NCBI GenBank assembly: GCA_026706025.1
Contig: JAPOZO010000050.1
Location: forward strand, 101,076-165,075
Direction: 5' to 3'
DNA length: 64,000 nt
Source of the DNA: Candidatus Poribacteria bacterium
Lineage (GTDB): Bacteria > Poribacteria > WGA-4E > WGA-3G
Positions 8,386 through 17,068 of the stretch are shown one piece after another. The translations under genes were made by a program, and so were the position numbers. The stretch's first letter is position 1, and each line of letters opens with the position of its first letter. Under the pieces are notes generated by a model. That model was not told the DNA's origin. It saw only the letters and a list, made by a program, of their open reading frames with translations, and ran no database searches.

Positions 8386-10371
8386 ATGAAAAAGCCAAAA
8401 CTTCTCTATATCGTGTGTCTCTTAATTCCGTGTTTACTATTATCAAAGGGTTTCGCGCAAGAATATGCAGCACAATGGCATTTACCGGAAGGCGCGAAAG
8501 CGCGCCTCGGAAATGGGAAATTAAACAACATCATATTTTCACCGGACGGCACGCGAGTCGCAGTGCCAACTTCTATCGGCATCTGGGTTTATGACGTACA
8601 CACCACCAAAGCCGTCTCGCTGTTTAGCGGGATACAGACCGGTGAAATCGGAAAGTACCTACCCACCGTACCACCAGAAGCACTAACGTTCTCTGATGAT
8701 GCGCTAATTGTCGCCAGTGCTCACGCTGACAAGATCTACGTCTGGGATACCGCAACAGGCACGGCATTTGCGATGCTTGACGAACACCCGAACGCAATTA
8801 AAGCGATTGCACTTTCACCTGACAACACAAAACTTGCTACCGCAGGTGGAGACTGGATTGTGCGGTTGTGGGATGTTGGAACGGGTAAATATATCAATAG
8901 TCTTAGCGGACATCCAGGAGCAGTCAACGCGATCGCATTCTCGCCAGATGGCAAAATCCTTGCCAGTGCTGGAACCAGACTACGACTCTGGAATGCCGAT
9001 ACCGGCGAACTCCTGAATGCAGATAACAATGACTTAGGTTCTATTGACCATCTCGTATTCTCACCAGATGGAAAAACCCTTGCCAGTAGTAATGGATGGT
9101 CGCATGCGGTACACCTGTGGGATGTGGATACCAGCACCATCAAGAAAAAATTCAAAAAACACAACAGCAAAATCCGTGATATTGCGTTTTCACCAGATGG
9201 TAGACGACTCGTCAGTGTGAGTTCCGATGGAGAAATGCGTTTAACGGATCTTAGTACGGATGCCGAACCAAAGCGTCTACCGACACCGGAAGACAAAACA
9301 CCGCAACCCGTACCCGCCATCCTAAAACTCGAAGCACTTAAGCAGGCATACCTACCAAGGCGACGGGATGATGTTTATTCAGTGGGATTCTCTGAAGACG
9401 CGACACAACTCATCAGTGTCAGTAAGGACGGCAGCCTTCATGTTTGGGACGTTGAAACCGGACGCTACCGGACATCCTTCTCCCTTGGCGCGTATAGCGA
9501 TCAAGTCTATCATATCGCTTTCTCTGAAGATGGTAAATTCCTCGCCAGTAACGACGGATTTGAAGAACGGGTCCGCGTCTGGGATGTCGAAAACGCCACA
9601 CAACACGCCATTCTGACACCCGGGCAAGGTAATGTTTTTAACCCGCTTCGTCACCTAATAGTCTCCTCAGGCATCAAAAAAATTGTCGGACGCGAATTAC
9701 AAGGGGCAATTCAGACCTGGAATGCTGAGACCGTAGAGCATCTATCTTCCATACCGACAGACCGAATGATACATTACTGGCCGCTGCTACTTTCACCTGA
9801 TGGAAAATTCCTCGCTGGGACAGACATACTATCCAAGAACCAAATTGAGCTTTGGGAGACGGATCTGGGTGCCCCGCTATTCACACTTGAAGGGCACGCA
9901 AGTCCAGTGACGGAATACGCATTCTCCCCAGACAGTAAGATCTTCGTTAGTGGTGGTAGAGACGGAACTATTATTTTATGGGATGTCAAAACAGGCGACC
10001 AACGCAACAGTCTCACAGGACATACAGCGTCTATTAGTGCATTAGCCTTCTCTGCAGATGGTAAAACACTCGCAAGTGGAAGTGGCAACGAAATCCGCCT
10101 CTGGGATCCTGACACCAGCACTCTAACAGGTATTCTTGATACCGGATTGAATGTCCAAGCATTAGCCTTCGCTCCCGATGGAAAGAGACTCGCCTGCGGA
10201 ACCGAGGATGGACGGATTCAGGTCTGGGCTTTAGTTCCAAATTTCCAAGTGCAGTCTACCTTCGCGGGGCATCAAGGCGCAATTTATGTGTTGATGTTCT
10301 CACCAGATGGCAAAACGCTCGCAAGTGGGAGTAACGATGGGACCGTTCTTCTTTGGGATATGGAACGGTAG
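8386..10371 (+). CDS. Secreted WD40-repeat protein, paralogue 1
   Basis: 661 residues. Residues 1-25 form a signal peptide (basic start, LLYIVCLLIPCLLL, then GFAQ), so the product is exported. The rest is a series of WD40 blades with the recurring pattern FSPDGKTLASG...LWD, a dozen or more, enough for two seven-bladed propellers. The mature N-terminus (LPEGAKARLGNGKLNNI, then IGIWVYD) is shared with the next two genes, showing a tandem family. WD40 propellers are binding platforms; no catalytic residues are visible. Partner and target are unknown. Start ATG after AAAAGGAACGCAATT. It is 74 bp from the second copy and probably co-transcribed with it. Confidence 0.9.
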   Translation: MKKPKLLYIVCLLIPCLLLSKGFAQEYAAQWHLPEGAKARLGNGKLNNIIFSPDGTRVAVPTSIGIWVYDVHTTKAVSLFSGIQTGEIGKYLPTVPPEALTFSDDALIVASAHADKIYVWDTATGTAFAMLDEHPNAIKAIALSPDNTKLATAGGDWIVRLWDVGTGKYINSLSGHPGAVNAIAFSPDGKILASAGTRLRLWNADTGELLNADNNDLGSIDHLVFSPDGKTLASSNGWSHAVHLWDVDTSTIKKKFKKHNSKIRDIAFSPDGRRLVSVSSDGEMRLTDLSTDAEPKRLPTPEDKTPQPVPAILKLEALKQAYLPRRRDDVYSVGFSEDATQLISVSKDGSLHVWDVETGRYRTSFSLGAYSDQVYHIAFSEDGKFLASNDGFEERVRVWDVENATQHAILTPGQGNVFNPLRHLIVSSGIKKIVGRELQGAIQTWNAETVEHLSSIPTDRMIHYWPLLLSPDGKFLAGTDILSKNQIELWETDLGAPLFTLEGHASPVTEYAFSPDSKIFVSGGRDGTIILWDVKTGDQRNSLTGHTASISALAFSADGKTLASGSGNEIRLWDPDTSTLTGILDTGLNVQALAFAPDGKRLACGTEDGRIQVWALVPNFQVQSTFAGHQGAIYVLMFSPDGKTLASGSNDGTVLLWDMER

Positions 10372-10445
10372 AGATGACTCTCTCTAATAGGTAAATGCTC
10401 GGATCGCACCGGTAAAATGCCTTTCACAAAACGGAGATTTATTTC

Positions 10446-12446
10446 ATGAAAAAACTGGGACTGTTTTACATTGTCTCTCTGTTGATTGTCGGAATTTTGC
10501 CAAATTGGAGCCTTGCACAGGACCAGACACAAGGCCCTTTTTCTGAAGGCGCGAAAATGCGACTTGGAAAAGGCAGGATAAACGACATCAAGTTTTCACC
10601 GGACGGCAGCCGGTTCGCAGTCGCAACTCCTATTGGTATCTGGATGTATGACGCGCACACTGGTGAAGAACTTTCCTTAATCGCTGTGCTTCCTGGGGAG
10701 GGACGCGAAATCACAACTATAGCATTCTCACCAGATGGGCATACCCTTGCCAGCGGTGAATGGGGTGGCATCGGAAGGTTATGGGATGTCCTTACCGGCA
10801 AACCGATAGCCACTTTGCAAGAGATCTCGCACCGACACGACGTAGAACTGAGAACACTCGCCTTCTCTGCGGATGGCATGAAATTGGTCGGGGCAACTAT
10901 GCATAGAGAAATTAGCACGTGGGAACTCGGGGTAGACATAAAATCACCAACCATTTTGCGGCGGATCAAAGGTCAAAATCCGTTGATATCTCCTAAGTGG
11001 ACGCTACTTTCACCGGATATACGTCTGCTTGCCGACACAGATGAGGATTGGAAAAATAAAAAATTCCAAATCCAGCTATGGGACACTACTACTGGTAACC
11101 TGTTACATACCTTGGTCCATACACAAGAGATTGAATCTATAGCGTTTTCAGCCGATAGCAGGACGCTGGTGAGCAATGGGGACTCAACGATTCAACTGTG
11201 GGATACCGCGACTGGGAAACTACAATCGACATCGAACTGGAGGCGCGTCCCTTCAACCCACACGTTAGCGTTTTCGCCGAAAGGTAGGTTCCTCGCGAGT
11301 GGGCATCGGGATGGTGCTCGGTTATGGGATAACACCATCAAACAGAAACAACAAGCGGTCTATGCTATTGGCGATTATCAACATAGTTTAGAAATCCACG
11401 GACATAAAGACTATATTTATAGACTGGCATTCTCGCCAGACGAAAAAACATTGCTCACGGGAAGTAAAGATGGGACGATACAAGCGTGGGATACTGCAAC
11501 TGGTAGACATCGCTTTACTTGTACGGGATACCTTGAAGGTTTTCGAGGATTGGCATTTTCACCCGATGGAGATACCCTCATAACTCTGCATCAGCCAGTC
11601 AACCCACCGGGGATAGTTCAGCAACAACGATGGGATCTCAACACTGGGGATCAACTGTCCACCCGGCTTTTAGGGATAAAATTAGTCAGCATGGTCCTGG
11701 CACCAAATGGTAAAACGCTTGCTGGGCACGCCTCCGCGAATAAATATGTTTTATGGAATATTAACACTGACCCACCACGTATCATGGATCAATTGACTTT
11801 AGAAGGGTTTCCGAGATCCGGTTTAAATGTTAAAAGCGCATTCTCCTCAGATGGCAAAATGTTAGCAGCCGGGGGTGAAGATGGTTTAGTTCATGTGTGG
11901 AACCTTACCGCATCCAATAAGGTTCGACATCAGTTTACAGTCAAGCGGCATAATGACTGGATTCGTACATTGGCATTTTCACCCGATGCAAAGATGCTCG
12001 CAAGCGGCGATAAAGGTAGAACGTTCTGTTTGTGGCATGTGGCAGATGGTGCTTTGCTTTTTACATCCACAGCGCATAAATCATTGGTCGACGCATTGGC
12101 ATTTTCACCCGATGCAAAGATACTCGCAAGCGGTAGTAATGAGCTCTTTTTCTGGGATACAACCACCGGCGGACAACTTCGGACAACCTCTCGAGAGTTG
12201 ACTGCGCGGCTCTCAGCTTTGGTTTTTTCACCGGACGGCAACACGCTTGTTGCTGGGAATTGGGACGGCATCCTCGAATTGTGGGATGTCCGCACGGGTG
12301 GGCTTTTGTCCACTCACACAGGACACACACGGGGAATTAATGCCCTGAAATTTTCTGCTGATAGCAAAACTCTGGTTAGTGGCAGTTTTTGGGGGACAAT
12401 CCTCGTCTGGGACTGGGAAACACTCAAGAAAACTAATAATAGGTGA
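10446..12446 (+). CDS. Secreted WD40-repeat protein, paralogue 2
   Basis: 666 residues with the same design as the preceding gene: signal peptide (LFYIVSLLIVGILPNWSLAQ), a conserved mature start (EGAKMRLGKGRINDIKFSP), then about twelve WD40 blades with FSPDGxxLASG and LWD motifs. It is closest to the third paralogue in its middle part: both have a RRVPSTHTLAFSPKGRFL-type segment (RTPTHALAFSPKGRFL in the third) and the blade beginning HKDYIYRLAFSPDE. The role is inferred to be an extracytoplasmic interaction scaffold. Nothing enzymatic is visible. The ribosome binding site is ACGGAGATTTATTTC. Confidence 0.9.
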   Translation: MKKLGLFYIVSLLIVGILPNWSLAQDQTQGPFSEGAKMRLGKGRINDIKFSPDGSRFAVATPIGIWMYDAHTGEELSLIAVLPGEGREITTIAFSPDGHTLASGEWGGIGRLWDVLTGKPIATLQEISHRHDVELRTLAFSADGMKLVGATMHREISTWELGVDIKSPTILRRIKGQNPLISPKWTLLSPDIRLLADTDEDWKNKKFQIQLWDTTTGNLLHTLVHTQEIESIAFSADSRTLVSNGDSTIQLWDTATGKLQSTSNWRRVPSTHTLAFSPKGRFLASGHRDGARLWDNTIKQKQQAVYAIGDYQHSLEIHGHKDYIYRLAFSPDEKTLLTGSKDGTIQAWDTATGRHRFTCTGYLEGFRGLAFSPDGDTLITLHQPVNPPGIVQQQRWDLNTGDQLSTRLLGIKLVSMVLAPNGKTLAGHASANKYVLWNINTDPPRIMDQLTLEGFPRSGLNVKSAFSSDGKMLAAGGEDGLVHVWNLTASNKVRHQFTVKRHNDWIRTLAFSPDAKMLASGDKGRTFCLWHVADGALLFTSTAHKSLVDALAFSPDAKILASGSNELFFWDTTTGGQLRTTSRELTARLSALVFSPDGNTLVAGNWDGILELWDVRTGGLLSTHTGHTRGINALKFSADSKTLVSGSFWGTILVWDWETLKKTNNR

Positions 12447-12484
12447 TAACCTTATAACTATAACGTGAGTTTGATAAAACTATT

Positions 12485-12541
12485 GTAGCGAAAACTTTAT
12501 AGTTTTCGCCCAAAGCACACAAACTGGGAAGTTTGTGCTAC
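12485..12541. repeat. Double-hairpin palindromic repeat
   Basis: Outer GTAGC/GCTAC ends enclose two hairpins, GCGAAAACT-TTAT-AGTTTTCGC (12488-12509) and CACAAACT-GGGA-AGTTTGTG (12518-12537). The second hairpin recurs at 52327-52353 as a single unit. It lies between WD40 genes 2 and 3. Confidence 0.65.
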
Positions 12542-12654
12542 GGGGGCTCGCAAGGTGGATTTTCGGAGAAAGGACCTATTATTGAAGGCACATCATTTAT
12601 TATCAAACTGGTGTAACTATAGTGTGTCACCAATACTGTAAAAGGGAATTTAAA

Positions 12655-14238
12655 ATGAAAAAGTCGATAACTCTCTACGCCATTTTACTGTCAATTTCGA
12701 GCCTATTCCTGTCAAATGGATTCGCCCAAGACGATACGCAATGGCAGTTACCTGAAGGTGTGAAAATGGACATTGGCAAAGGTGCGGCAAGTGACATCAC
12801 CTTTACCCCAGATGGCACGCAATTTGCTGTCACTACCAATATTGGCATCTGGATATATGATGCGAAAACTGGTGCAGAAATCAGCGTGCTTAAGCAACTG
12901 GGTCGCGGTTACGGGAAAATAGCATTTTCACCAGATGGGAACGTCCTCGCTTGTGCAACGGACAGTAATGGACGTGGAGAAGTTCAATTGTGGGACAAAG
13001 CTGCTGGACAACTTCTCACAACGCTATCCTCACCTACGGGCATCTCCTCTCTATTTTTTTCTGAGGATGGCACGAAACTCGCCTGTGCAGGTTCTGTTGG
13101 GCGTGTTCATGTATGGGAGATTCGCCCCGAAACACCTCCCGCGCTTGTTACAGACATAAGATTATATTTTGAAAGTTGGAATGATTCTTGGCTAACTGAA
13201 CTCTCACCAGACGGGCGTTTTCTTGCTATCACAATACTCAATTGGCAAGATAAAGACTTCTCAATCCAATTGTGGGATGGTCAGACCGGCGAACGCTTGC
13301 ATGCTTTGACGGGTCATAAACGATCGGTCACTGCGCTAACATTTTCACCCGACAGCAAGACCTTAGTCAGTGGTGATGAATATGAAACACTTCGTGTGTG
13401 GGATACCGAATCCGGTAACCTACAATCGACAATGCGGTGGCGGGGTCGCACTCCAACCCATGCGTTAGCATTTTCGCCGAAGGGTAGATTTCTTACCAGT
13501 GGACATGGTGATGGGGTTCGCTTGTGGCATTATACACTTGGCGAGGTGCAACCGTGGGATTATGCAATCGGTGCATATCAAAACATCATGGATTTAAAAG
13601 CACACAAAGATTATGTTTACAGATTCGCATTTTCGCCTGACGAATTGACGCTGCTCACTGTTAGTAAAGACGGCACTATTATCGCATGGAATACGACCAC
13701 CGGTAACCAACGTTTTAGGTGCGAAGGTCACCAGCAAGGTATCCAGGTTTTAGTAAGTTACCAAAAGTTCCACGTCGTTGCTCACAATCTGGATGAGACT
13801 CAGAACCTCAAGGCTGAATGTAAAGCGTACCTCGGTGAAGGCGTACGACTCGCTGACTGGAACGACCTCCTCGCCTATTACCGAGAAGGCGGTTCAATGG
13901 CGAATTTCATCACCGAACTCAAAGTACCGCTCGAGTATGGCAATCCCGAGGATATGGAAGCCATACCGAACACCGCCTACCGTATTTCAAGGAACGGCGC
14001 GCTGCGATGGCAAGGGGATCGCCACTATTTCTTTGCGCGGCACGATCACGTCAAACGCGCAGATTTTTTAGCACACGACAACATCGACAATTACTTACTA
14101 TCACTGGGTTCATGGTTCGGCAAGGGCGGTTTCGCACTCTGTTATGGGGACCTCAATAGCACAGAGCCACCGCCAGATCCTCCAGAACCACCAGAGGTCA
14201 TTTTTTCACCCCTCGGAACTCAACTGCTCGATCAATGA
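12655..14238 (+). CDS. Secreted WD40 protein, paralogue 3, with an unrelated C-terminal domain
   Basis: 527 residues from the ATG at 12655, which has AAAAGGGAATTTAAA in front; an in-frame ATG at 12622 is less likely because it precedes the signal peptide by 11 residues. Residues 1-25 are a signal peptide ending GFAQ. Residues 26 to about 360 hold WD40 blades homologous to the first half of the two upstream paralogues. At about residue 362, in mid-blade where LAFSPDG is expected, the sequence changes to an unrelated domain of about 165 residues (AECKAYLGEGVRLADWNDLL; YRISRNGALRWQGDRHYFF; LLSLGSWFGKGGFALCYGD) and ends in a proline-rich tail. I do not recognise this domain. It looks like a recombined, chimeric gene. 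Confidence 0.8.
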   Translation: MKKSITLYAILLSISSLFLSNGFAQDDTQWQLPEGVKMDIGKGAASDITFTPDGTQFAVTTNIGIWIYDAKTGAEISVLKQLGRGYGKIAFSPDGNVLACATDSNGRGEVQLWDKAAGQLLTTLSSPTGISSLFFSEDGTKLACAGSVGRVHVWEIRPETPPALVTDIRLYFESWNDSWLTELSPDGRFLAITILNWQDKDFSIQLWDGQTGERLHALTGHKRSVTALTFSPDSKTLVSGDEYETLRVWDTESGNLQSTMRWRGRTPTHALAFSPKGRFLTSGHGDGVRLWHYTLGEVQPWDYAIGAYQNIMDLKAHKDYVYRFAFSPDELTLLTVSKDGTIIAWNTTTGNQRFRCEGHQQGIQVLVSYQKFHVVAHNLDETQNLKAECKAYLGEGVRLADWNDLLAYYREGGSMANFITELKVPLEYGNPEDMEAIPNTAYRISRNGALRWQGDRHYFFARHDHVKRADFLAHDNIDNYLLSLGSWFGKGGFALCYGDLNSTEPPPDPPEPPEVIFSPLGTQLLDQ

Positions 14239-14319
14239 AACTAACGCAGAAAACCTTAATAATTGTAAATTGACTACAACCTATCCGATAAGTTGTGGGA
14301 GGAACTTCGTAAGTCTGGT

Positions 14320-15756
14320 TTACATTTCCGCCAACTTCTTTTGGAGCCATCGTGTCATTGGGGCATATCCGGGATCGCAGACCTCAATGAAATGTCCGGG
14401 CAAGGGTTGACCGATCAACGCCTCAACATCCCGTCGCCGTTCTGCGACAACTGTCGGATGATCACTCGCAACGTTTACCTTCTCCTCTGGGTCGTTCCGA
14501 GTATCAAAGAGTTCATCGCCTCTTTCATCGTTATAGCCTACAGACGTACAGAAGTTCCAGTGGTCATCGCGCACACTGACGCGTCCGCGTGCATTGCCCG
14601 TAGCAAAGCCAGCCCACCCCGTGATAATCCGTTCACGGAGAGCCGCTTTCTCTTGTGTAACGAGTTGCCACATATCCTCACCATCCGTCCAACCGCACGG
14701 TATGCCAAGTTGATTCAGGAGCGTCGGCATTAGATCGTGATTCTGCACAAACGCGAAAATCTCCTTGTCGCTCGGTCCTTCAGGATGTCGGATCATCAAG
14801 TTTAGCTGCGTGTTGAAGGGGTGGAGCTTGTTCGCGCCCTTCCCGAAACTCCCGTGGTCGCGGAGTTGTGTGCCGTGGTCGGACATCAGCACAACCAATG
14901 TATCGTCTTTGATGTTCAATTGCTCTATTTTATCAAGCAGCACACCGACCCATTTATCGACAAAGGTAACCTCTCCGAGGTAGAGTGCCTCAATGCGGCG
15001 CAGTTCATCTTCCGTAGGACCGTCGCCTTCGTTTGCGCCGCCCGGTGTGATGAAATCTTTACCGGAATAGTCTGGGAAATAGATATCTGCGTAGGACTTC
15101 GGGGGATCCCAGGGTTCATGCGGATCGAAACTATCCACCCATAAGAAGAAGGGACCGACAGTGTGATTATCTTCAAGCCAATCCGATGCAGCACGGAAGA
15201 CGCGCGCGCAACTATAGTCATCTTCTGATTGCCGGTGGCGTTGCGACAATAGATAGTTAACGAGCCCGGCATGTCGTCGCCAGTTGAGCGGTTCACGGAC
15301 ATGTTTTCGGAGTTGTTCCTCAATCAACCTCGGATCACCGCTGTGCCAGTTATCGGATTCCTGTCCGCGGATGAAATCGAAATGTGCAAATCCGCGCGAG
15401 AAATTCATCGTCGGTTTGAACATGTGATACGTATCGGCAATCAAGGCAGTGAGGTAACCACGTTCCAGCAAAACCTCGGCAATCGTGTCCTGTTCAGGCG
15501 GAATCTTATGCCAGCCGGGTGCGTGGTGCCAATGTCCCCGCCGATCGAAATTATATCTCCACGGGAAACTCCGCATTCCTGTGAAGTTACCACGGCGTAT
15601 CTGAAGTGTCGGTTGCCCCTCGCCAAATGCGCGTGTGAAACGGACAGACTCCGATGCGAGCGTGTCGAGGTTCGGGGTTTGCACGTGGCTATACTTTTTA
15701 CCTTCACCGATGATGTCGGCGCGGAACGTATCTAAACAGATACAGACAATATTCAT
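14320..15756 (-). CDS. Sulfatase-fold hydrolase with Thr at the nucleophile position
   Basis: 478 residues of the alkaline phosphatase superfamily. Metal-site elements are visible: CLDTFRAD near the start (D9), DSFDPHEPW (residues 208-216) and MSDHGTQLRDHG (D293, H294). In sulfatases the nucleophile is formylglycine made from Cys or Ser in a C/S-x-P-x-R motif. The corresponding site here reads PTLQIRRGNFTG, with Thr50 and Arg54, so formylglycine cannot form there. Thr is the nucleophile in phosphodiesterase/pyrophosphatase members, so a phosphoester or phosphonate substrate is possible. It has no signal peptide and is probably cytoplasmic. It starts 3 bp after pyrF, and its ribosome binding site (AAGGAGG) lies in the last codons of pyrF, so translation is coupled. 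Confidence 0.82.
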   Translation of the reverse strand: MNIVCICLDTFRADIIGEGKKYSHVQTPNLDTLASESVRFTRAFGEGQPTLQIRRGNFTGMRSFPWRYNFDRRGHWHHAPGWHKIPPEQDTIAEVLLERGYLTALIADTYHMFKPTMNFSRGFAHFDFIRGQESDNWHSGDPRLIEEQLRKHVREPLNWRRHAGLVNYLLSQRHRQSEDDYSCARVFRAASDWLEDNHTVGPFFLWVDSFDPHEPWDPPKSYADIYFPDYSGKDFITPGGANEGDGPTEDELRRIEALYLGEVTFVDKWVGVLLDKIEQLNIKDDTLVVLMSDHGTQLRDHGSFGKGANKLHPFNTQLNLMIRHPEGPSDKEIFAFVQNHDLMPTLLNQLGIPCGWTDGEDMWQLVTQEKAALRERIITGWAGFATGNARGRVSVRDDHWNFCTSVGYNDERGDELFDTRNDPEEKVNVASDHPTVVAERRRDVEALIGQPLPGHFIEVCDPGYAPMTRWLQKKLAEM

Positions 15757-15759
15757 ATT

Positions 15760-16473
15760 TTAAGCCTCCTTCATTTCATCAAGGATCATTCCGGCAGCCT
15801 CTAATGGATCATCAGCCTCAATAATAGGTCTACCGACGACAATGTAATCCGCGCCTCGACGGATCGCCTCTGCTGGTGTGGTAATTCGACGCTGGTCGCC
15901 AGTCTCCGCCCACTCCGGCCGGATTCCGGGTGTGACAATCAAAAAGTTATCGCCGCACGCTTTTCGGATTGGCTCAATCTCCAACGGCGATGCGACGACC
16001 CCGTCTAACCCTGCTTCTTGTGCCAATTGTGCCAGATAGACAACCTGCTTTGTAAGTTGCCGTTCTGAACCGAAATTTCGCTGAAATCCGGTCTCATCAA
16101 TGCTCGTCAGAATAGTCACGCCGAGCAGAATGGGTCTCGGAATATCTGCTTTGTATGCGGCATCATCTGCGCTGTTTCTTGCGGTTTGCATCATTTCAAA
16201 TCCACCGGAGGCGTGCATGTTAATCATGTTTGCGCCGTGTTTCGTCATCATGCCGACATCGCGTGCGACTGTATTCGGGATATCGTGGAATTTCAGATCA
16301 ACAAAGACTTTATGTCCGTTCTGTTTGAACCAAGGAAAAGCTTCCACTCCAAGCGCACTGAACGCCTGAAAGCCCATCTTAAACCAACGGACTGTCTCAG
16401 CAAGTGTTGCAGATAACCAATCAATCTCTTTACCATCATCCGTATCCAATGCGACGATTAATCTGTCTTTCAA
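15760..16473 (-). CDS. pyrF: Orotidine 5'-phosphate decarboxylase
   Basis: 237 residues. Catalyses OMP to UMP, the last step of pyrimidine synthesis. The TIM-barrel has VALDTDD near the N-terminus and the family signature DLKFHDIPNTV, with the catalytic Asp-Lys-Asp set, plus VVGRPI near the C-terminus for phosphate binding. The start codon is TTG at 16471-16473, with AAGGAGG six bases upstream; no ATG alternative keeps VALD. It lies 11 bp after orf135 and 3 bp before the sulfatase-fold gene. Linkage of pyrF to these two is unusual, since no other pyr gene is nearby. Confidence 0.93.
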   Translation of the reverse strand: MKDRLIVALDTDDGKEIDWLSATLAETVRWFKMGFQAFSALGVEAFPWFKQNGHKVFVDLKFHDIPNTVARDVGMMTKHGANMINMHASGGFEMMQTARNSADDAAYKADIPRPILLGVTILTSIDETGFQRNFGSERQLTKQVVYLAQLAQEAGLDGVVASPLEIEPIRKACGDNFLIVTPGIRPEWAETGDQRRITTPAEAIRRGADYIVVGRPIIEADDPLEAAGMILDEMKEA

Positions 16474-16484
16474 TTTTCGCCTCC

Positions 16485-16892
16485 TTATTCGTGTTTAAGA
16501 GTATTGGTGTTTTCTGGATCTTGCGCTTCCGAGTAGCGAGTGGGACCGGATTTCGCGTTAGGGACCTGTTGTGCTCTACAGTTTTCAATATGCGCAGCCA
16601 GTTCTGGCATCTGTGTATGGTCATATTTTTCAATAAGTAGGATAGCAAATTCCATCAATGGCGCGAAAATGTGATTTTCGTCATCACGCACGACATCGGT
16701 TAAGTCACCAAGCAGGACTACAAGGTGTTCGTAGTCGTCTTCAGTCACAGTCGGGATACTGTCGTCTTTACAAACACCAACTGCATGAATTAACACTTCT
16801 AAGGCTACCGCAAGTGACTGCGGATTGCTATGCGGGTCGTGCTTCAACTCCACTCGCGATACGTCAGATATACGATGTTCTTCAGTTACCAT
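16485..16892 (-). CDS. Hypothetical protein upstream of pyrF
   Basis: 135 residues, acidic and mainly helical, with no membrane segment or signal peptide. The middle part (SLAVALEVLIHAVG; DDYEHLVVLLGDLTDVV; PLMEFAILLIEKY) looks like a small helical bundle. The last 30 residues are polar and probably disordered. It is not recognised. A good ribosome binding site (TGAGGAGTAAATT) precedes the ATG, and it is 11 bp from pyrF, so it is real and co-transcribed. Confidence 0.65.
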   Translation of the reverse strand: MVTEEHRISDVSRVELKHDPHSNPQSLAVALEVLIHAVGVCKDDSIPTVTEDDYEHLVVLLGDLTDVVRDDENHIFAPLMEFAILLIEKYDHTQMPELAAHIENCRAQQVPNAKSGPTRYSEAQDPENTNTLKHE

Positions 16893-17068
16893 AATTTACT
16901 CCTCACATTTTTTAGTAATAGATTTCCCCTCTCAGGGTCTCCATTTATCAATCTATACCAATGGTTGAGTGCAGATCTGGTATTCGGATGCTGCTGGGCA
17001 AAATCCCGCAATAGTGTGTACGGACCTGTATGCATTGATGCTTTATATTCGTTCGCTTACAATATTAT

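Noticed and set aside
8736..9320. Long minus-strand open frames under the WD40 genes
   Set aside because: They are antisense shadows created by the repeated FSPDGK/LWD codons, with no ribosome binding sites or recognisable products.
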